Assembly (NCBI GenBank): GCA_040954595.2
Contig: CM082581.2
Span: 806,001 to 870,000 of the forward strand
Direction of reading: 5' to 3'
Source of the DNA: Balanoglossus misakiensis
Lineage: Eukaryota > Hemichordata
Length of the DNA: 64,000 nt
Shown here: one piece after another, positions 32,309-45,154 of the stretch
How positions within the stretch are numbered: the first letter of the stretch is position 1
How the letters are laid out: the number at the start of each line of letters is the position of its first letter
Notes under the pieces: generated by a model
Told to the model about the DNA's origin: nothing
Database searches by the model: none
What the model saw: only the letters and a program-made list of their open reading frames with translations
Position numbers and translations under genes: made by a program

Positions 32309-32749
32309 CTGTGGTGCAAAGACAATTAAAAACATCGATTGTAAGTCATTTAGTAGTGATACCATTGTTACCAAACCTCGTTTTAAAATACATGTAATCT
32401 GTACTCGAAACTATCATTTTTTCTTTCTTTCTAGAATATGACTTGTGAGCGAGTGCCGCGTTTAAATTGATACTGAGAATAAACACCGCTAATCGACGAT
32501 AAAATCAACGTATTTTCAAATGCAAGTGAACGCATGGAGGCGGCCATATTGAATTTAGGTTACATCCCAAGACATTCCGACTGGGCTTCAGGTGGATTCG
32601 GGAAAGGTCTCTAAAACATAATCGGTCATCCAGTTTTGTATACTAAATTTCTAAAAATGAAGGACATGGGAGGTTAACATACCCACAATGACTACACACA
32701 AAAAAGGGCCCAGGCGTTTCGGGGTGCGATTGTTACGTACCTTAGCTCC

Positions 32750-32996
32750 ATCATCTGCAACCAGCCAAGGCATGGCTGTGAAATTGCGCGTCATGGAGGA
32801 TGTCGAGATCCGGAATTCCGCCAACGGGAAACTGTTTAGCGTGCCTTGTATGCAGCACGATGGCAACGTTCTGGAACTTAAATTCTGGAAAGAAAATCCG
32901 AAGTGGCTGAACAGATTATAGAAGGGAGAATACGTACAGCTCCGCAACTTTTCCACTGGAAGAGATAATACCATTTGCCTCTATGATACAGCAAAG
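32750..32996 (+). pseudogene. OB-fold gene copy 3, OB-A exon, inverted and with a stop
   Basis: The plus-strand frame TSQGMAVKLRVMEDVEIR...NPKWLNRL stops at TAG 32,919-32,921 and then continues KGEYVQLRNF to CTATGATACAGCAAAG. Instead of the donor, it is joined at 32,997 to the start of the exon in the other orientation ('gccggggatgccattacg'). Its leader exon and OB-B exon are on the minus strand. Confidence 0.8.
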
Positions 32997-33295
32997 GCCG
33001 GGGATGCCATTACGCCGTTAAACCTGAAATATAGATTGAGAGTGGATATTGTTTTACACAATTTTTGAACATTGAAGTAAAGTATTAGAATGATGGAGTC
33101 CGATAGAAAAAGTGAGTTGGTAATTTCGGCATCCGACTTCGTTATTAAAATGGAAAGATTTGCGATTTGAGATTCGGTTACCATTTGGAAGTTTGAAAGG
33201 AAATATTTCATTCAAGTACAGTGGCAACTACTGGATTATGGAGAATATTTGAAATGTTGATGAATGGAGACCTATTAGAATCAATGAAAACCTAC

Positions 33296-33420
33296 CTTTA
33301 TTGGTGTTACGGTTACTACACCTGACAGACCGCTGGTCTGCGTCCGACCGATTTTGAGCTCCTAGCTCTTGTGGAGACATGCGGAGGTACAGCGGGTTTA
33401 TTGTTTTTTTGTAAAACCAT
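33296..33420 (-). pseudogene. OB-fold gene copy 3, 5' leader exon
   Basis: Minus-strand copy of the leader exon with donor AATAAAG|GTAGGT and the same upstream ATG. It matches copy 2 (20,371-20,475) more closely than copy 1, which supports copies 2 and 3 being palindrome arms. The homology ends abruptly near 33,400 at the sequence 'agcgggttta'. Confidence 0.6.
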
Positions 33421-34119
33421 AGTTAAACTCCAAAAATCTTCTTCTCCAGAACGAGCGATGACTGAGTCGCAAGATTCGGGGAGTATGGTCACTACACTGA
33501 TGTCTATCAAGTTTGCAAAGAGCATTGTGATTGGTCGAAGATTATGGTGGCCATATTGGATTTTGTAAAAAACAGAGAAAAATTGAAATTCCTTTTTCTA
33601 GTCCAAAAATTGATAGCATACAAATTCTTTTTATGGATATCAATTGTCATGTGACTAAAATATATAACAATTTTTTGGCGATTTTTCACATGACCTTTGA
33701 CCTAATTATCACGCGTTATTATTTCTGCATATCTAATTCCAGGCTAACCTATAGGGCTAGAGGTTTGGTTTTTGATGAATGTGGATTAGTGTGTGATCAA
33801 AATATTTTGCTACTTTTCATGACCCCTTTGACCTCTGCTGACCTCATTAATTATGCACATACCTAATTACAGGCGAACCAATAGAGCTAGAGTTTTGGTG
33901 TTTGTTGGACATGGACCAGTATGGGTAAAAAAAAATTGCCCAAATTTTGGGTGACCTCAGGTGACCTTTGACCTACTTCACCCTATTTCAGCAGCAAAAA
34001 TACACACATCATTGTTATGTCATGAGATAATACATCCGATAGAAAATTCTGTTTCTTCTCATTCATACTGTGCATATATAATTCAAGATCAGCGCTTGGG
34101 CCCAACAATGCTGCTCGCA
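33421..34119 (+). repeat. DR1-bearing repeat block
   Basis: Closely related to 50,800-52,200 in the large palindrome, for example 'gattggtcgaagattatgg', 'gccatattggattttg' and 'ccaggctaacctatagggc'. Perfect AGGTCAAAGGTCA motifs lie on the minus strand at 33,691-33,703 and 33,962-33,974. No gene. Confidence 0.75.
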
Positions 34120-34780
34120 GCTAAACAATTTTCTTCCTAGTGTTGTATGCGCCACTTGTGAATTTTTGCGAGTGAGATTCACGGGCGTTTGAGCACAATT
34201 TATACAAAATATGTTTATCGCCATTAGAAAAACGTTCGCGTAGAATCAATGACGTCATGGTAAATTTTAGCTGCATGCTCCAATAGGGATGATAGGGAGA
34301 CTACTTGTTGTAGAGCACCTGAAAATATACGTATTTCGTCACTTCCTTTATGCGAAATTTAATTCTTAACGGCATCTTAGTTTTAAGATTTGTGATTCCT
34401 TTTTTCTTCAGTTGTACATTTGCATCACAGGATACTTCTTTGTAGACTATCGAACCTTGGCATCTCAGACACAGTACTAACATGGTTTACATCTTACCTT
34501 CAATATAGATATCAAACTGTAATCATCGAAAACACTGCAAGTTCACAGTCACCTCTCGTATATGGGGTGCCACTGCCCCTCTGTTGTTCACCATTTATAT
34601 AGCCCCACTTTATAGTAAACCGATTCGTCCCCACATCCTACAATTTCATCAGTACGCGGATGATAACCAGCGATACCTCGCCTTTTCCCATCAAGATTCA
34701 ACCTCTGACGTTCCTGTCTTCTAAGGATTGTTGAACTTTAATTCATGCAGTTTGTTGTTACGGCCGGTCGTCCTCCGGAC
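34120..34780 (+). repeat. 661-bp segment repeated at 63,340-64,000
   Basis: The segment and the window's last 661 bases line up with a constant offset of 29,220 and no difference that I can see. The left border is sharp at 'ctaaacaattttcttccta'; flanks before it differ. The match is cut by the window end, so the true repeat is longer. Confidence 0.95.
34420..34727 (+). pseudogene. LINE reverse transcriptase fragment
   Basis: The frame HHRILLCRLSNLGISDTVLT, WFTSYLQYRYQ and YGVP is the fingers-palm entry of non-LTR reverse transcriptases (DH.iLL...GI...L.WF.SYL..R.Q...GVP). After GVP a short deletion shifts the frame. The palm motif then appears in another frame as QYADDNQRYLAFS. A stop follows near 34,722. 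It resembles CR1/L2-type or Jockey-type elements, but the clade cannot be set from about 100 residues. It is a dead fragment. Confidence 0.8.
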
Positions 34781-35600
34781 GTTTACCTCATCGGCTTCTG
34801 TGGGGAATCAGCCACGTCCGAAAGCTGACGGCGTACATTCTCTCCATCTCCTTCTCCACCCAACATATTCATAAAGTCCGAGAGAGGTACCCGGCAGATC
34901 GTAAACCTTTCGTAGACAGAGACTTGCAAGAAGTTTTCCGAGTAACACAAAGTTCTGGTTTATTACTGGTCACACGTAAGAATTACACGACTCGATCCAT
35001 GCTCGTTGACTCCCATCACGGATCTCCGGTGATAAATGTGTGATCTCAAATTTCACCACACCTTATTAATACGTTAGTCAAGTATTAAGTCATAAAAGGA
35101 ACACGTCATCTTGATATTTCTTAAACATGAACTTAGCGCGTGATATCTCTATCTCGTTCTGACATGTATCAATTACACAATCTTGTTTACTCTGGGTCAA
35201 GTACCAATGTCAATACTGGACTAAAACCATATAAGTGAATGACTTCTTACGTAATCATAAACAAGATCTATGATCGTTAAAACTCAATCGTGACACTTGT
35301 ATTACCGCTGGTTTCTCATGATTGTTCATGCATCGGGGAATCTGTAGCGATGAGGTAACGGGCTCTGACGAGAACCGTGATCCACGGAGAAACGTATCTG
35401 ATTTACGTTCATTTATTGTCCGGAATTATTATAGTACATCAAATACGCCCAGTAAAGTACATGAGGAAGGGAACGAGCTCAGTAGCCTGAGGTACTCCCA
35501 TCTCCCGTTAGATTATTCTCCCCTAACTTTGGAAACAAAGTTCTCTTATAATTACTTTTCTCAAGGCGTGGTTAACCATGTAAAATATCACAAATACATG
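34781..35600. other. Unassigned region, possible solo LTR
   Basis: From 34,754 the sequence begins TGTTACGGCCGGTC, and 'gagtaaca' occurs at 34,941-34,948, which together resemble the TGTTAC...GTAACA ends of some LTRs. No target duplication, primer-binding site or second LTR could be matched, and the 34,781-35,600 remainder shows no gene. A 93-codon frame (35,322-35,603) lacks any recognisable feature. Confidence 0.3.
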
Positions 35601-38600
35601 TAGTGGCCAGTGTCGTGCCCATTAATTTTGAGTGTTTGGTGGGGTCAACCTTTGCGTCAACATTGATTAACCAGGCCATGCAGAGCTAGTGGCCAGTGTC
35701 GTGCCCATTAATTTTGAGTGTTTGGTGGGGTCAACCTTTGCGTCAACATTGATTAACCAGGCCATGCAGAGCTAGTGGCCAGTGTCGTGCCCATTAATTT
35801 TGAGTGTTTGGTGGGGTCAACCTTTGCGTCAACATTGATTAACCAGGCCATGCAGAGCTAGTGGCCAGTGTCGTGCCCATTAATTTTGAGTGTTTGGTGG
35901 GGTCAACCTTTGCGTCAACATTGATTAACCATGCCATGCAGAGCTAGTAGCCAGTGTCGTGCCCATTAATTTTGAGTGTTTGGTGGGGTCAACCTTTGCG
36001 TCAACATTGATTAACCAGGCCATGCAGAGCTAGTGGCCAGTGTCGTGCCCATTAATTTTGAGTGTTTGGTGGGGTCAACCTTTGCGTCAACATTGATTAA
36101 CCAGGCCATGCAGAGCTAGTGGCCAGTGTCGTGCCCATTAATTTTGAGTGTTTGGTGGGGTCAACCCTTGCGTCAACCTTGATTAGCCAGGCCAGAGCTT
36201 AGTGGCCAGTGTCGCGCCCATTAATTTTGAGTGTTTGGTGGGGTCAACCCTTGCGTCAACCTGGATTAGCCAGGCCAGAGCTAGTGGCCAGTGTCGTGCC
36301 CATCAATTTTGAGTGTTTGGTGGGGTCAACCCTTGCGTCAACATTGATTAGCTAGGCCAGAGCTAGTGGCCAGTGTCGTGCCCATCAATTTTGAGTGTTT
36401 GGTGGGGTCAACCCTTGCGTCAACCTTGATTAGCCAGGCCAGAGCTAGTGGCCAGTGTCGTGCCCATCAATTATGAGTGTTTGGTGGGGTCAACCCTTGC
36501 GTCAACCTTGATTAGCCAGGCCAGAGCTTAGTGGCCAGTGTCGTGCCCATCAATTTTGAGTGTTTGGTGGGGTCAACCCTTGCGTCAACATTGATTAGCC
36601 AGGCCAGAGCTAGTGGCCAGTGTCGTGCCCATCAATTATGAGTGTTTGGTGGGGTCAACCCTTGCGTCAACATTGATTAGCCAGGCCAGAGCTTAGTGGC
36701 CAGTGTTGCGCCCATTAATTTTGAGTGTTTGGTGGGGTCAACCCTTGCGTCAACCTTGATTAGCCAGGCCAGAGCTAGTGGCCAGTGTCGTGCCCATCAA
36801 TTTTGAGTGTTTGGTGGGGTCAACCTTTGCGTCAACCTTGATTAGCCAGGCCAGAGCTAGTGGCCAGTGTCGTGCCCATTAATTTTGAGTGTTTGGTGGG
36901 GTCAACCTTTGCGTCAACCTTGATTAGCCAGGCCATGCAGAGCTAGGGGCCAGTGGCGTGCCCATCAATTTTGAGTGTTTGGTGGGGTCAACCTTTACGT
37001 CAACCTTGATTAGCCAGGCCATGCAGAGCTAGTGGCCAGTGTCATGCCCATCAATTTTGAGTGTTTGGTGGGGCCAACCTTTGCGTCAACCTTGATTAGC
37101 CAGGCCATGCAGAGCTAGTGGCCAGTGTCGTGCCCATCAATTTTGAGTGTTTGGTGGGGTCAACCTTTGCGTCAACCTTGATTAGCCAGGCCATGCAGAG
37201 CTAGTGGCCAGTGTCGTGCCCATCAATTTTGAGTGTTTGGTGGGGTCAACCTTTGCGTCAACCTTGATTAACCAGGCCATGCAGAGCTAGTGACCAGTGT
37301 CGTGCCCATCAATTTTGAGTGTTTGGAGGGGTCAACCTTTGCGTCAACCTTGATTAACCAGGCCATGCAGAGCTAGTGGCCAGTGTCGTGCCCATCAATT
37401 TTGAGTGTTTGGTGGGGTCAACCTTTGCGTCAACATTGATTAACCAGGCCATGCAGAGCTAGTGGCCAGTGTCGTGCCCATCAATTTTGAGTGTTTGGTT
37501 GGGTCAACCTTTGCGTCAACATTGATTAACCAGGCCATGCAGAGCTACATTGTAGTGGCCAGTGTCGTGCCCATCAATTTTGAGTGTTTGGTGGGGTCAA
37601 CCTTTGCGTCAACATTGATTAACCAGGCCATGCAGAGCTAGTGGCCAGTGTCGTGCCCATCAATTTTGAGTGTTTGGTGGGGTCAACCTTTGCGTCAACA
37701 TTGATTAACCAGGCCAGAGCTAGTGGCCAGTGTCGTGCCCATCAATTATGAGTGTTTGGTGGGGTCAACCCTTGCGTCAACCTTGATTAGCCAGGCCAGA
37801 GCTTAGTGGCCAGTGTCGTGCCCATCAATTTTGAGTGTTTGGTGGGGTCAACCCTTGCGTCAACATTGATTAGCCAGGCCAGAGCTAGTGGCCAGTGTCG
37901 TGCCCATCAATTATGAGTGTTTGGTGGGGTCAACCCTTGCGTCAACATTGATTAGCCAGGCCAGAGCTTAGTGGCCAGTGTTGCGCCCATTAATTTTGAG
38001 TGTTTGGTGGGGTCAACCCTTGCGTCAACCTTGATTAGCCAGGCCAGAGCTAGTGGCCAGTGTCGTGCCCATCAATTTTGAGTGTTTGGTGGGGTCAACC
38101 CTTGCATCAACATTGATTAGCCAGGCCAGAGCGAGTGGCCAGTGTCGCGCCCATTAATTTTGAGTGTTTGGTGGGGTCAACCTTTGCGTCAACCTTGATT
38201 AGCCAGGCCATGCAGAGCTAGGGGCCAGTGGCGTGCCCATCAATTTTGAGTGTTTGGTGGGGTCAACCTTTACGTCAACCTTGATTAGCCAGGCCATGCA
38301 GAGCTAGTGGCCAGTGTCGTGCCCATCAATTTTGAGTGTTTGGTGGGGTCAACCTTTGCGTCAACCTTGATTAGCCAGGCCATGCAGAGCTAGTGGCCAG
38401 TGTCGTGCCCATCAATTTTGAGTGTTTGGTGGGGTCAACCTTTGCGTCAACCTTGATTAGCCAGGCCATGCAGAGCTAGTGGCCAGTGTCGTGCCCATCA
38501 ATTTTGAGTGTTTGGTGGGGTCAACCTTTGCGTCAACCTTGATTAACCAGGCCATGCAGAGCTAGTGACCAGTGTCGTGCCCATCAATTTTGAGTGTTTG

Positions 38601-39517
38601 GAGGGGTCAACCTTTGCGTCAACCTTGATTAACCAGGCCATGCAGAGCTAGTGGCCAGTGTCGTGCCCATCAATTTTGAGTGTTTGGTGGGGTCAACCTT
38701 TGCGTCAACATTGATTAACCAGGCCATGCAGAGCTAGTGGCCAGTGTCGTGCCCATCAATTTTGAGTGTTTGGTTGGGTCAACCTTTGCGTCAACATTGA
38801 TTAACCAGGCCATGCAGAACTACATTGTAGTGGCCAGTGTCGTGCCCATCAATTTTGAGTGTTTGGTGGGGTCAACCTTTGCGTCAACATTGATTAACCA
38901 GGCCATGCAGAGCTAGTGGCCAGTGTCGTGCCCATCAATTTTGAGTGTTTGGTGGGGTCAACCTTTGCGTCAACATTGATTAACCAGGCCATGCAGAGCT
39001 AGTGGCCAGTGTCGTGCCCATCAATTTTGAGTGTTTGGTGGGGTCAACTTTTGCGTCAACATTGATTAACCAGGCCATGCAGAGCTAGTGGCCAGTGTCG
39101 TGCCCATCAATTTTGAGTGTTTGGTGGGGTCAACCTTTGCGTCAACATTGATTAACCAGGCCATGCAGAGCTAGTGGCCAGTGTCGTGCCCATCAATTTT
39201 GAGTGTTTGGTGGGGTCAACCTTTGCGTCAACATTGATTAACCAGGCCATGCAGAGCTAGTGGCCAGTGTCGTGCCCATCAATTTTGAGTGTTTGGTGGG
39301 GTCAACCTTTGCGTCAACATTGATTAACCAGGCCATGCAGAGCTAGTGGCCAGTGTCGTGCCCATTAATTTTGAGTGTTTGGTGGGGTCAACCTTTGCGT
39401 CAACATTGATTAACCAGGCCATGCAGAGCTAGTGGCCAGTGTCGTGCCCATTAATTTTGAGTGTTTGGTAGGGTCAACCTTTGCGTCAACATTGATTAAC
39501 CAGGCCATGCAGAGCTA
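35601..39517 (+). repeat. Satellite array, 82-86-bp monomers, higher-order period 1,275 bp
   Basis: About 46 head-to-tail monomers beginning 'tagtggccagtgtcgtgccc' and ending 'aggccatgcagagc'. Two length classes differ by presence or absence of 'atgc' before 'agagc'. Rare variants recur 1,275 bp apart: 'agctaggggccagtgg' at 36,941 and 38,216, and 'tacattgtagtggcc' at 37,546 and 38,821. A block of about 15 monomers was therefore duplicated as a unit. It is flanked by 'acatgtag' on the left and 'gctacatgtatg' on the right, and ends exactly at the inner edge of the right outer arm. No coding potential. Confidence 0.98.
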
Positions 39518-42500
39518 CATGTATGTTGCCTGTAAGGCACACATCTCCAATTGGTACATTGGGCCTATCATACTGTACATGTACAACTAGGAAAATGTAC
39601 TTCATCATATTTCCATAGTCAGCAGCTTCAAGAACATGTTGCCTTCTCTATATGAATTTTTAGACTAAAAAGAAGTATAAGAAGAATAAAGTTGTCCAAT
39701 TATTGTTGGCAGGGGGTGGGGATGTGTGCTCCCATACAAATGTATATGGGTATGTACTCTTTAAGAAAAACGTTCATATGCAAGAGAAAAATGGTAAATG
39801 ACAAAGAAAATTTGACTGGTATTACAATAGGACGGGTTTTTGGCATTTACACATATTGATGTTATCAACCGGGAAGCACACTATGTGCTGAAAATAATTG
39901 GAGAGCTCTCGCCCGGGGTGTCGGCCAGTGGCCACATACATTTCCAGTCCTAAACCTTGCATCAGTTCTGTGGTGCGGATTAAAAAATAAGATTGGCGCT
40001 ACAATATGCCCACTTAGTTTGAAATGGATTCTGCATATATACATGTAAACACATTGAAAATGAGATATTACACATATAATCATGGGACAAGAAGGGCAAA
40101 AATTAAATTATCCAGCAGGTGTTCGAATTATGCAAATTAGAACAGTTGTGTAATATTGCCATGTCAACCACGTTGAAATTGTATTAGGTACCCATATTAA
40201 TTAAAACCGTGAAAATGCGATATTACACACCATATAAGACAAACCAGGGAAATTTACATGTTAGAGAAGTTTGTCGGACATTTTGGATTATGCAAATTAG
40301 AACAGTTGTCTAATATTGCCATGTCAACCACGCTGAAATTGTTTTAGTTACCCATATTGATGAAAACCCTGCAAATGCGATTTTAGGCACCATATAAGAC
40401 AAAACAGGGAAATTTACATTTAAGAAGAGTTTGGTGGCCATTTTGGATTATGCAAATTAGAACAGTTGTCTAATATTGCCATGTCAACCACGCTGAAATT
40501 GTTTTAGTTACCCATATTGATGAAAACCCTGCAAATGCGATATTACACACTATTAAAGACAACCATAGTAAATTTACATGTTAGAGAAGTTTGTCGGCCA
40601 TTCTAGATTATGCAAATTAGAACAGCTGTCTAACATTGCAATGTCAACCACGTTGAAATTGTTTTAGGTACCCATATTGATGAAAACCCTTCAAATGCGA
40701 TACTACACACTATTTAAGACGACCATAGGAAATTTACATGTTAGAGGAGTTTGGCGGCCATTTTGGACTATGCAAATGAGAAGAGTTGAACAAAAAATGC
40801 CATATTTGCAATGCTGTTGTCTTGTTTTGGGTGCCTATGTTAAGGCTTGAAAATGAAAGCTTATTCACCATTTTGGCACAAACAGTGGCGAGAAGGTGTT
40901 CCAATGTAACTTAGAAGAGTTGCCATATTTGCAATACAGTTATATTGTTTAAGGTATGAATGCAAATCCTGAATATTAGATTTATAACAATTTCATTGGA
41001 AAGAACATTTGTAGGTTCATCATTGACCCCATAGGACTGTCAACTCGACTACAGACAGTCTCGATGAACACAAGACATGATCCCAATTTGCAAGCTGAGT
41101 TGAAACTGACTGCTGCAGTAACTTTAGCTCTGGGAATGTCTTGTGTGATTTAAAGCAATTGATGACCAAATTTAACACAGTTTCTCTGAGGTAACCACTT
41201 AGCTTTCGTGACTGGTTGTTTAAGAATCCAAAAAACATGAATTCTACCCAATGAATTCAACCCTTAGAATTTCACAACTGTAACAGAGTTTGCAGTCATG
41301 CACAAAAGTGTGTATCATACACATAAGAAATTTCTCACATGTATTTTTATGATGGCAATGCATTTGACTGTAAACAAACATTGACATCAATCAGTAGCGC
41401 TATTTTGTCAGTGAAATGGCTTCATCATCATCCCTCCAACCAAAGTTGAAACTGAGTTGCAAATATTGCACAGCTTGAAATCATAAAATGTTGCAAAATT
41501 GAACCAACAGTTCGGTCAATGATCAAGTTCTTACAGCTATTATTAGAACCAGACAATCTCAGCGAACAAGAGACATGGGCCTTATTTGCAAGTCGAGTTA
41601 GAACTGCCTTTGCCTGCCCACGGACGCCCCAGTTTCAGCAAAAATTATTGCATTAAAATGTGAGTATGGAGAACTATGCTCTGTGTTCCTTTTGTTAGCT
41701 TACATAGCTGTTGTCATTCTAGTTTTTCCTCTGTCCTGTGAACAGAGTTTCAGTTGCGAAAACCGACAGTTCTTAAAGTACAAAAGTACACCTAAATTGC
41801 CTCGGTGATGAGCATGCAGAATTTATCTGATGCTTTTTACTGGCAGAAGGACCCCACCAGTTGCAGATTGTCAATTCCATGGCACAAGGGAATTTACGCT
41901 TTGCGTTCAAATATAAATAATTAACACCTGTTTAATTTTTCTATATGTTCTTTAGTGATGATTCAAAAGTATTATGACTGCTAGTGTGATTAATATTCTA
42001 TTTTCAAAATGTGTTTCTCTTAATGATTATGAATACATCAAAATTTATGCTTTAAAATTAAATCATTTTACCTGAAATATTGCAAATATTTGGAGGGTTG
42101 CATTTAATTTGAAGTTCTCGATCAAAGTTTTAGGCATAAAAAAGGTGCTACACCCCCGAAAAATTGGTAGCTATGAATTCAATTCAAAGAGTGTTTGAAC
42201 GTCTGTTTTGCAACAGGGTGCCAGTTCAACAAAGCGCATGAGGATAGTAAATCACCTTTGTGAATTTTGTGCACCACAGTAAGAATTCCCTAGAAACTGC
42301 AAACTAAATTGCAAAGCAATCAGACAAAAATGGCAGTAATTGCCAAAAAAAAAAAAAAAAAAATATTGTCACTTCCATCACTGGGTTTGTTAAATTGTCA
42401 TAAAATCACACCTAAAAACATGCAAACCAAATTTTAAAAAAAATGTGGGTAGAGGTTTCTGAGTATATGACGACCAAAATCACCCCAAAATATACTTCAA

Positions 42501-44640
42501 AAATGAAAAATAAAATCTGTATAAAGTCTCAATAACATAAATACACACCAATTTCTAAAGCAATCTGACCAGTACCTTCTTGAGTTTCTGAGTTTAGAAC
42601 AATTTCACATTGGTCCCAATGGTATATTGACATATACAAAATTGGACCTAAAGAGTAAAACACATTTCAAAGATTTTACAATTAAAGCCTCACAAGCTGC
42701 CAAATTTTACACATCTTTTTCCACAATAACATTTTTCAAATCATCCACCTATCCTTTAAAATCAGCACCATTGAGCCATATTACTTGAATTTGCATGGGG
42801 TTTGTCATCTCTCTGCGATGTGTACCCTCCATATGGAGGCTGATTAAAACAGGTGTGGCGCTCGTTTAATATCTGACTTCTTTAAATTGCAACATACAGG
42901 CACATTCATTAGTCAATAAAATGTTCATGTATACCTATCAGTCTGTTTGTTTAGATGAACAAATCTAAGATGGAAAGTAATATCATGAAAATACTGAAAG
43001 ATTGGAAACTCTGAGTTTGAGTCTAAGGATAACAAGGGAACCTCTCTACTATTTGACGCACCAAAGCTATGAAAAACTTCCTTCTTTCCCTCAAATATTT
43101 TTTATGAATATGTTCTACTCCGTGATTAAAATTTCCCTTTTACCAAATGTACATATGTAAGAGACGAGATTTTTTCAGCAAAATTTCAAATGGCCTAGGG
43201 TGACTTTTTACCTACTTACCCATATTGGGTAGCATGAAACACAGAATGGCATACCAGTGGGTTAGAGATACAGCGTTTTATATTAACATGAATTAACATG
43301 AAACTAAAAATTTGATGGTTTACTTAGGACTGCCTTGATCCATGGTAACCTCATTAAATATGTACATATCTAATTCTAGGCTATCCAGTTGCGGTAGAAA
43401 CCTGGACATGGACAACTTTGGGGTCAAAATCTTTTGACAAAATGTTGGGTGATCTTGGGTAAACTTTGACCTACATTCCTATATCTTGGCATCCGGCACA
43501 GATACATCCCTGACACTTGGAGTGATGGAACTGCATAATGGAGTATTATGTCTCAGCTAGTCACAGTGCTTTTGCTGTGTTTTATGTCTTTTATTCAGCC
43601 AAATTAGATGTTTTTCATTACACATTGGCTGTGTTTGCCAGTACTTTTTAGCTGGTCACACTGCCTTAACACAATGTATTCTCAAAATACTCTGCAATCT
43701 TTATGAAGCATATACAGCAGACAAAGTTGTGGTAAGACTAAACTTGCCCTTCTTTGTGATTAAAGCATGACCGGCCTGTCTTAGGTGGCCCCTACCTAGG
43801 GGCTTTACCCGTCATTGGCTCACAGTCTGAGAAATCAGCTCTGCAGGGAAGTTAACGATGTAACCCACCATTAAAGCTTGGATTTCCGCTTTTTGTATTT
43901 GATGCCTGGCTGAGGCCTTCTTAGGATCTACCCAACACTGAGTAGGCTATCCCGTCATTGGCACACAGTCTCAGGGAGGGAGTCAAAAGTTCAGTATACC
44001 ATCAAAGCCTTTATATTGTCCATTCTTTTTAAGAGAAGGCTGGCTGCTGTAGAAAAATGTTGATCTCAAATTTATCATGTCCAAAAAGCCAGACTTCCAG
44101 CCCTATTGGTTAGGCTGGCATTAGGTAAGTACATAATTAATGAGGCAAGACATAATACTCAATCAAATAGTTCCATCACTCCAAGTGTCAAGGTTGTATC
44201 TGCTCCGGATGCTAAAATATAGGAATGTAGGTCAAAGTTTACCCAAGATCACACAAATGTTTGTCAAAAGATTTTGACCCCGAAGTTGTCCATGTCCAGG
44301 TTTCTACTTCAGCTGAATAGCCTAGAATTAGATATGCACATATTTAACGAGGTTACCATTGCTCAGGGGGGTCTTAAATTAACCATCAAATTTTAGTTTC
44401 ATATTAATGCATATTAATATAAAACACTGTATCTCTAACCCTACAGGTAAGCCTAGAATTAGGTACATGTACATGCGTAAGTTTTTGACAAGACAGTTAA
44501 GCTGTAATATATGTACATGAACCTTGACAATTGACTTAAAATAACATAAAGGCAGAACTGATACTGATTGGAGATAGATATTACTAATGACAGTGATGTT
44601 AATTACACCAGGAATGTTTGTCTTAGTATACGGTAGCTAA
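39518..44640. repeat. Right arm of the outer inverted duplication
   Basis: Reverse complement of the 1-9,420 arm with conserved order. It lacks the 7,111-7,942 transposon, the 3,600-5,990 insertion and the 239-bp tandem block. It carries its own expansion of the 160-bp unit (40,090-40,830), a long A-run at 42,343-42,361 and an extra stretch at 41,700-42,260. Part of it (about 41,000-41,910) recurs inverted at 48,120-48,880. No gene was found; the short frames in it have no domains. Confidence 0.8.
40090..40830 (-). repeat. Tandem repeat, about 160-bp unit, 4.5 copies
   Basis: The landmark 'tatgcaaattagaacag' recurs near 40,131, 40,292, 40,452 and 40,612. Each unit also has 'aatattgccatgtcaacca' and 'ggccattttggattatgc'. 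Only two units stand at the matching place of the left outer arm. Confidence 0.85.
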
Positions 44641-45058
44641 CCGACTGCTTGAGGTTAAGTAATGAAAGTGCCCACTTGCGATTCACCTTCAAATAGCTAC
44701 TTAGTCTTTGGTACATGTACATTGTTTTTCCAATGATTAGACAAATGATATACATACGTGTAATTAAGGTTGGGTAGCATTTTCAATGTAATAAGCCCTG
44801 CCTTCACTATAATCTTACACCAAATCAACACTGTTCAGTAATGTGATAGGCTTCAAAGCGACGCTAGTTACATCATAATTCCCAGCAAGGGGTATTAGTT
44901 TATTGGGCAAGTGGCATGAGTGAGGCCAGACATTAGTTTTGGAAGCAAAGCGGACAGAACACTGCCGGGCATAGACTAGGTAGTTCTGAATAGTCATGTT
45001 TCATAAGTCAGGTCCATGACATATGTACCGACATTTGTGATTGGTCCATCTGGTAATC
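44641..45058. other. Intergenic, nothing recognised
   Basis: Outer flank of the right inverted arm. The homology with the left arm cannot be followed further because the window starts there. No frame, repeat or RNA gene seen. Confidence 0.4.
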
Positions 45059-45154
45059 TTAGGTCCACTTGAGGCACGGTGATTGGAGGGACCTTATGTG
45101 TTAGGTCTTATTATTATGTATTATTCACTAGACCTTGTAGGTTAGGTCTTATTA

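Noticed and set aside
34754-35600. Possible solo LTR starting TGTTACGGCCGG
   Set aside because: No target duplication, second LTR or primer site could be matched; kept only as a note in the region entry.
35601-39517. Could the regular 82-86-bp array be a CRISPR array?
   Set aside because: The whole monomer repeats with no unique spacers, and the genome is eukaryotic; it is a satellite.
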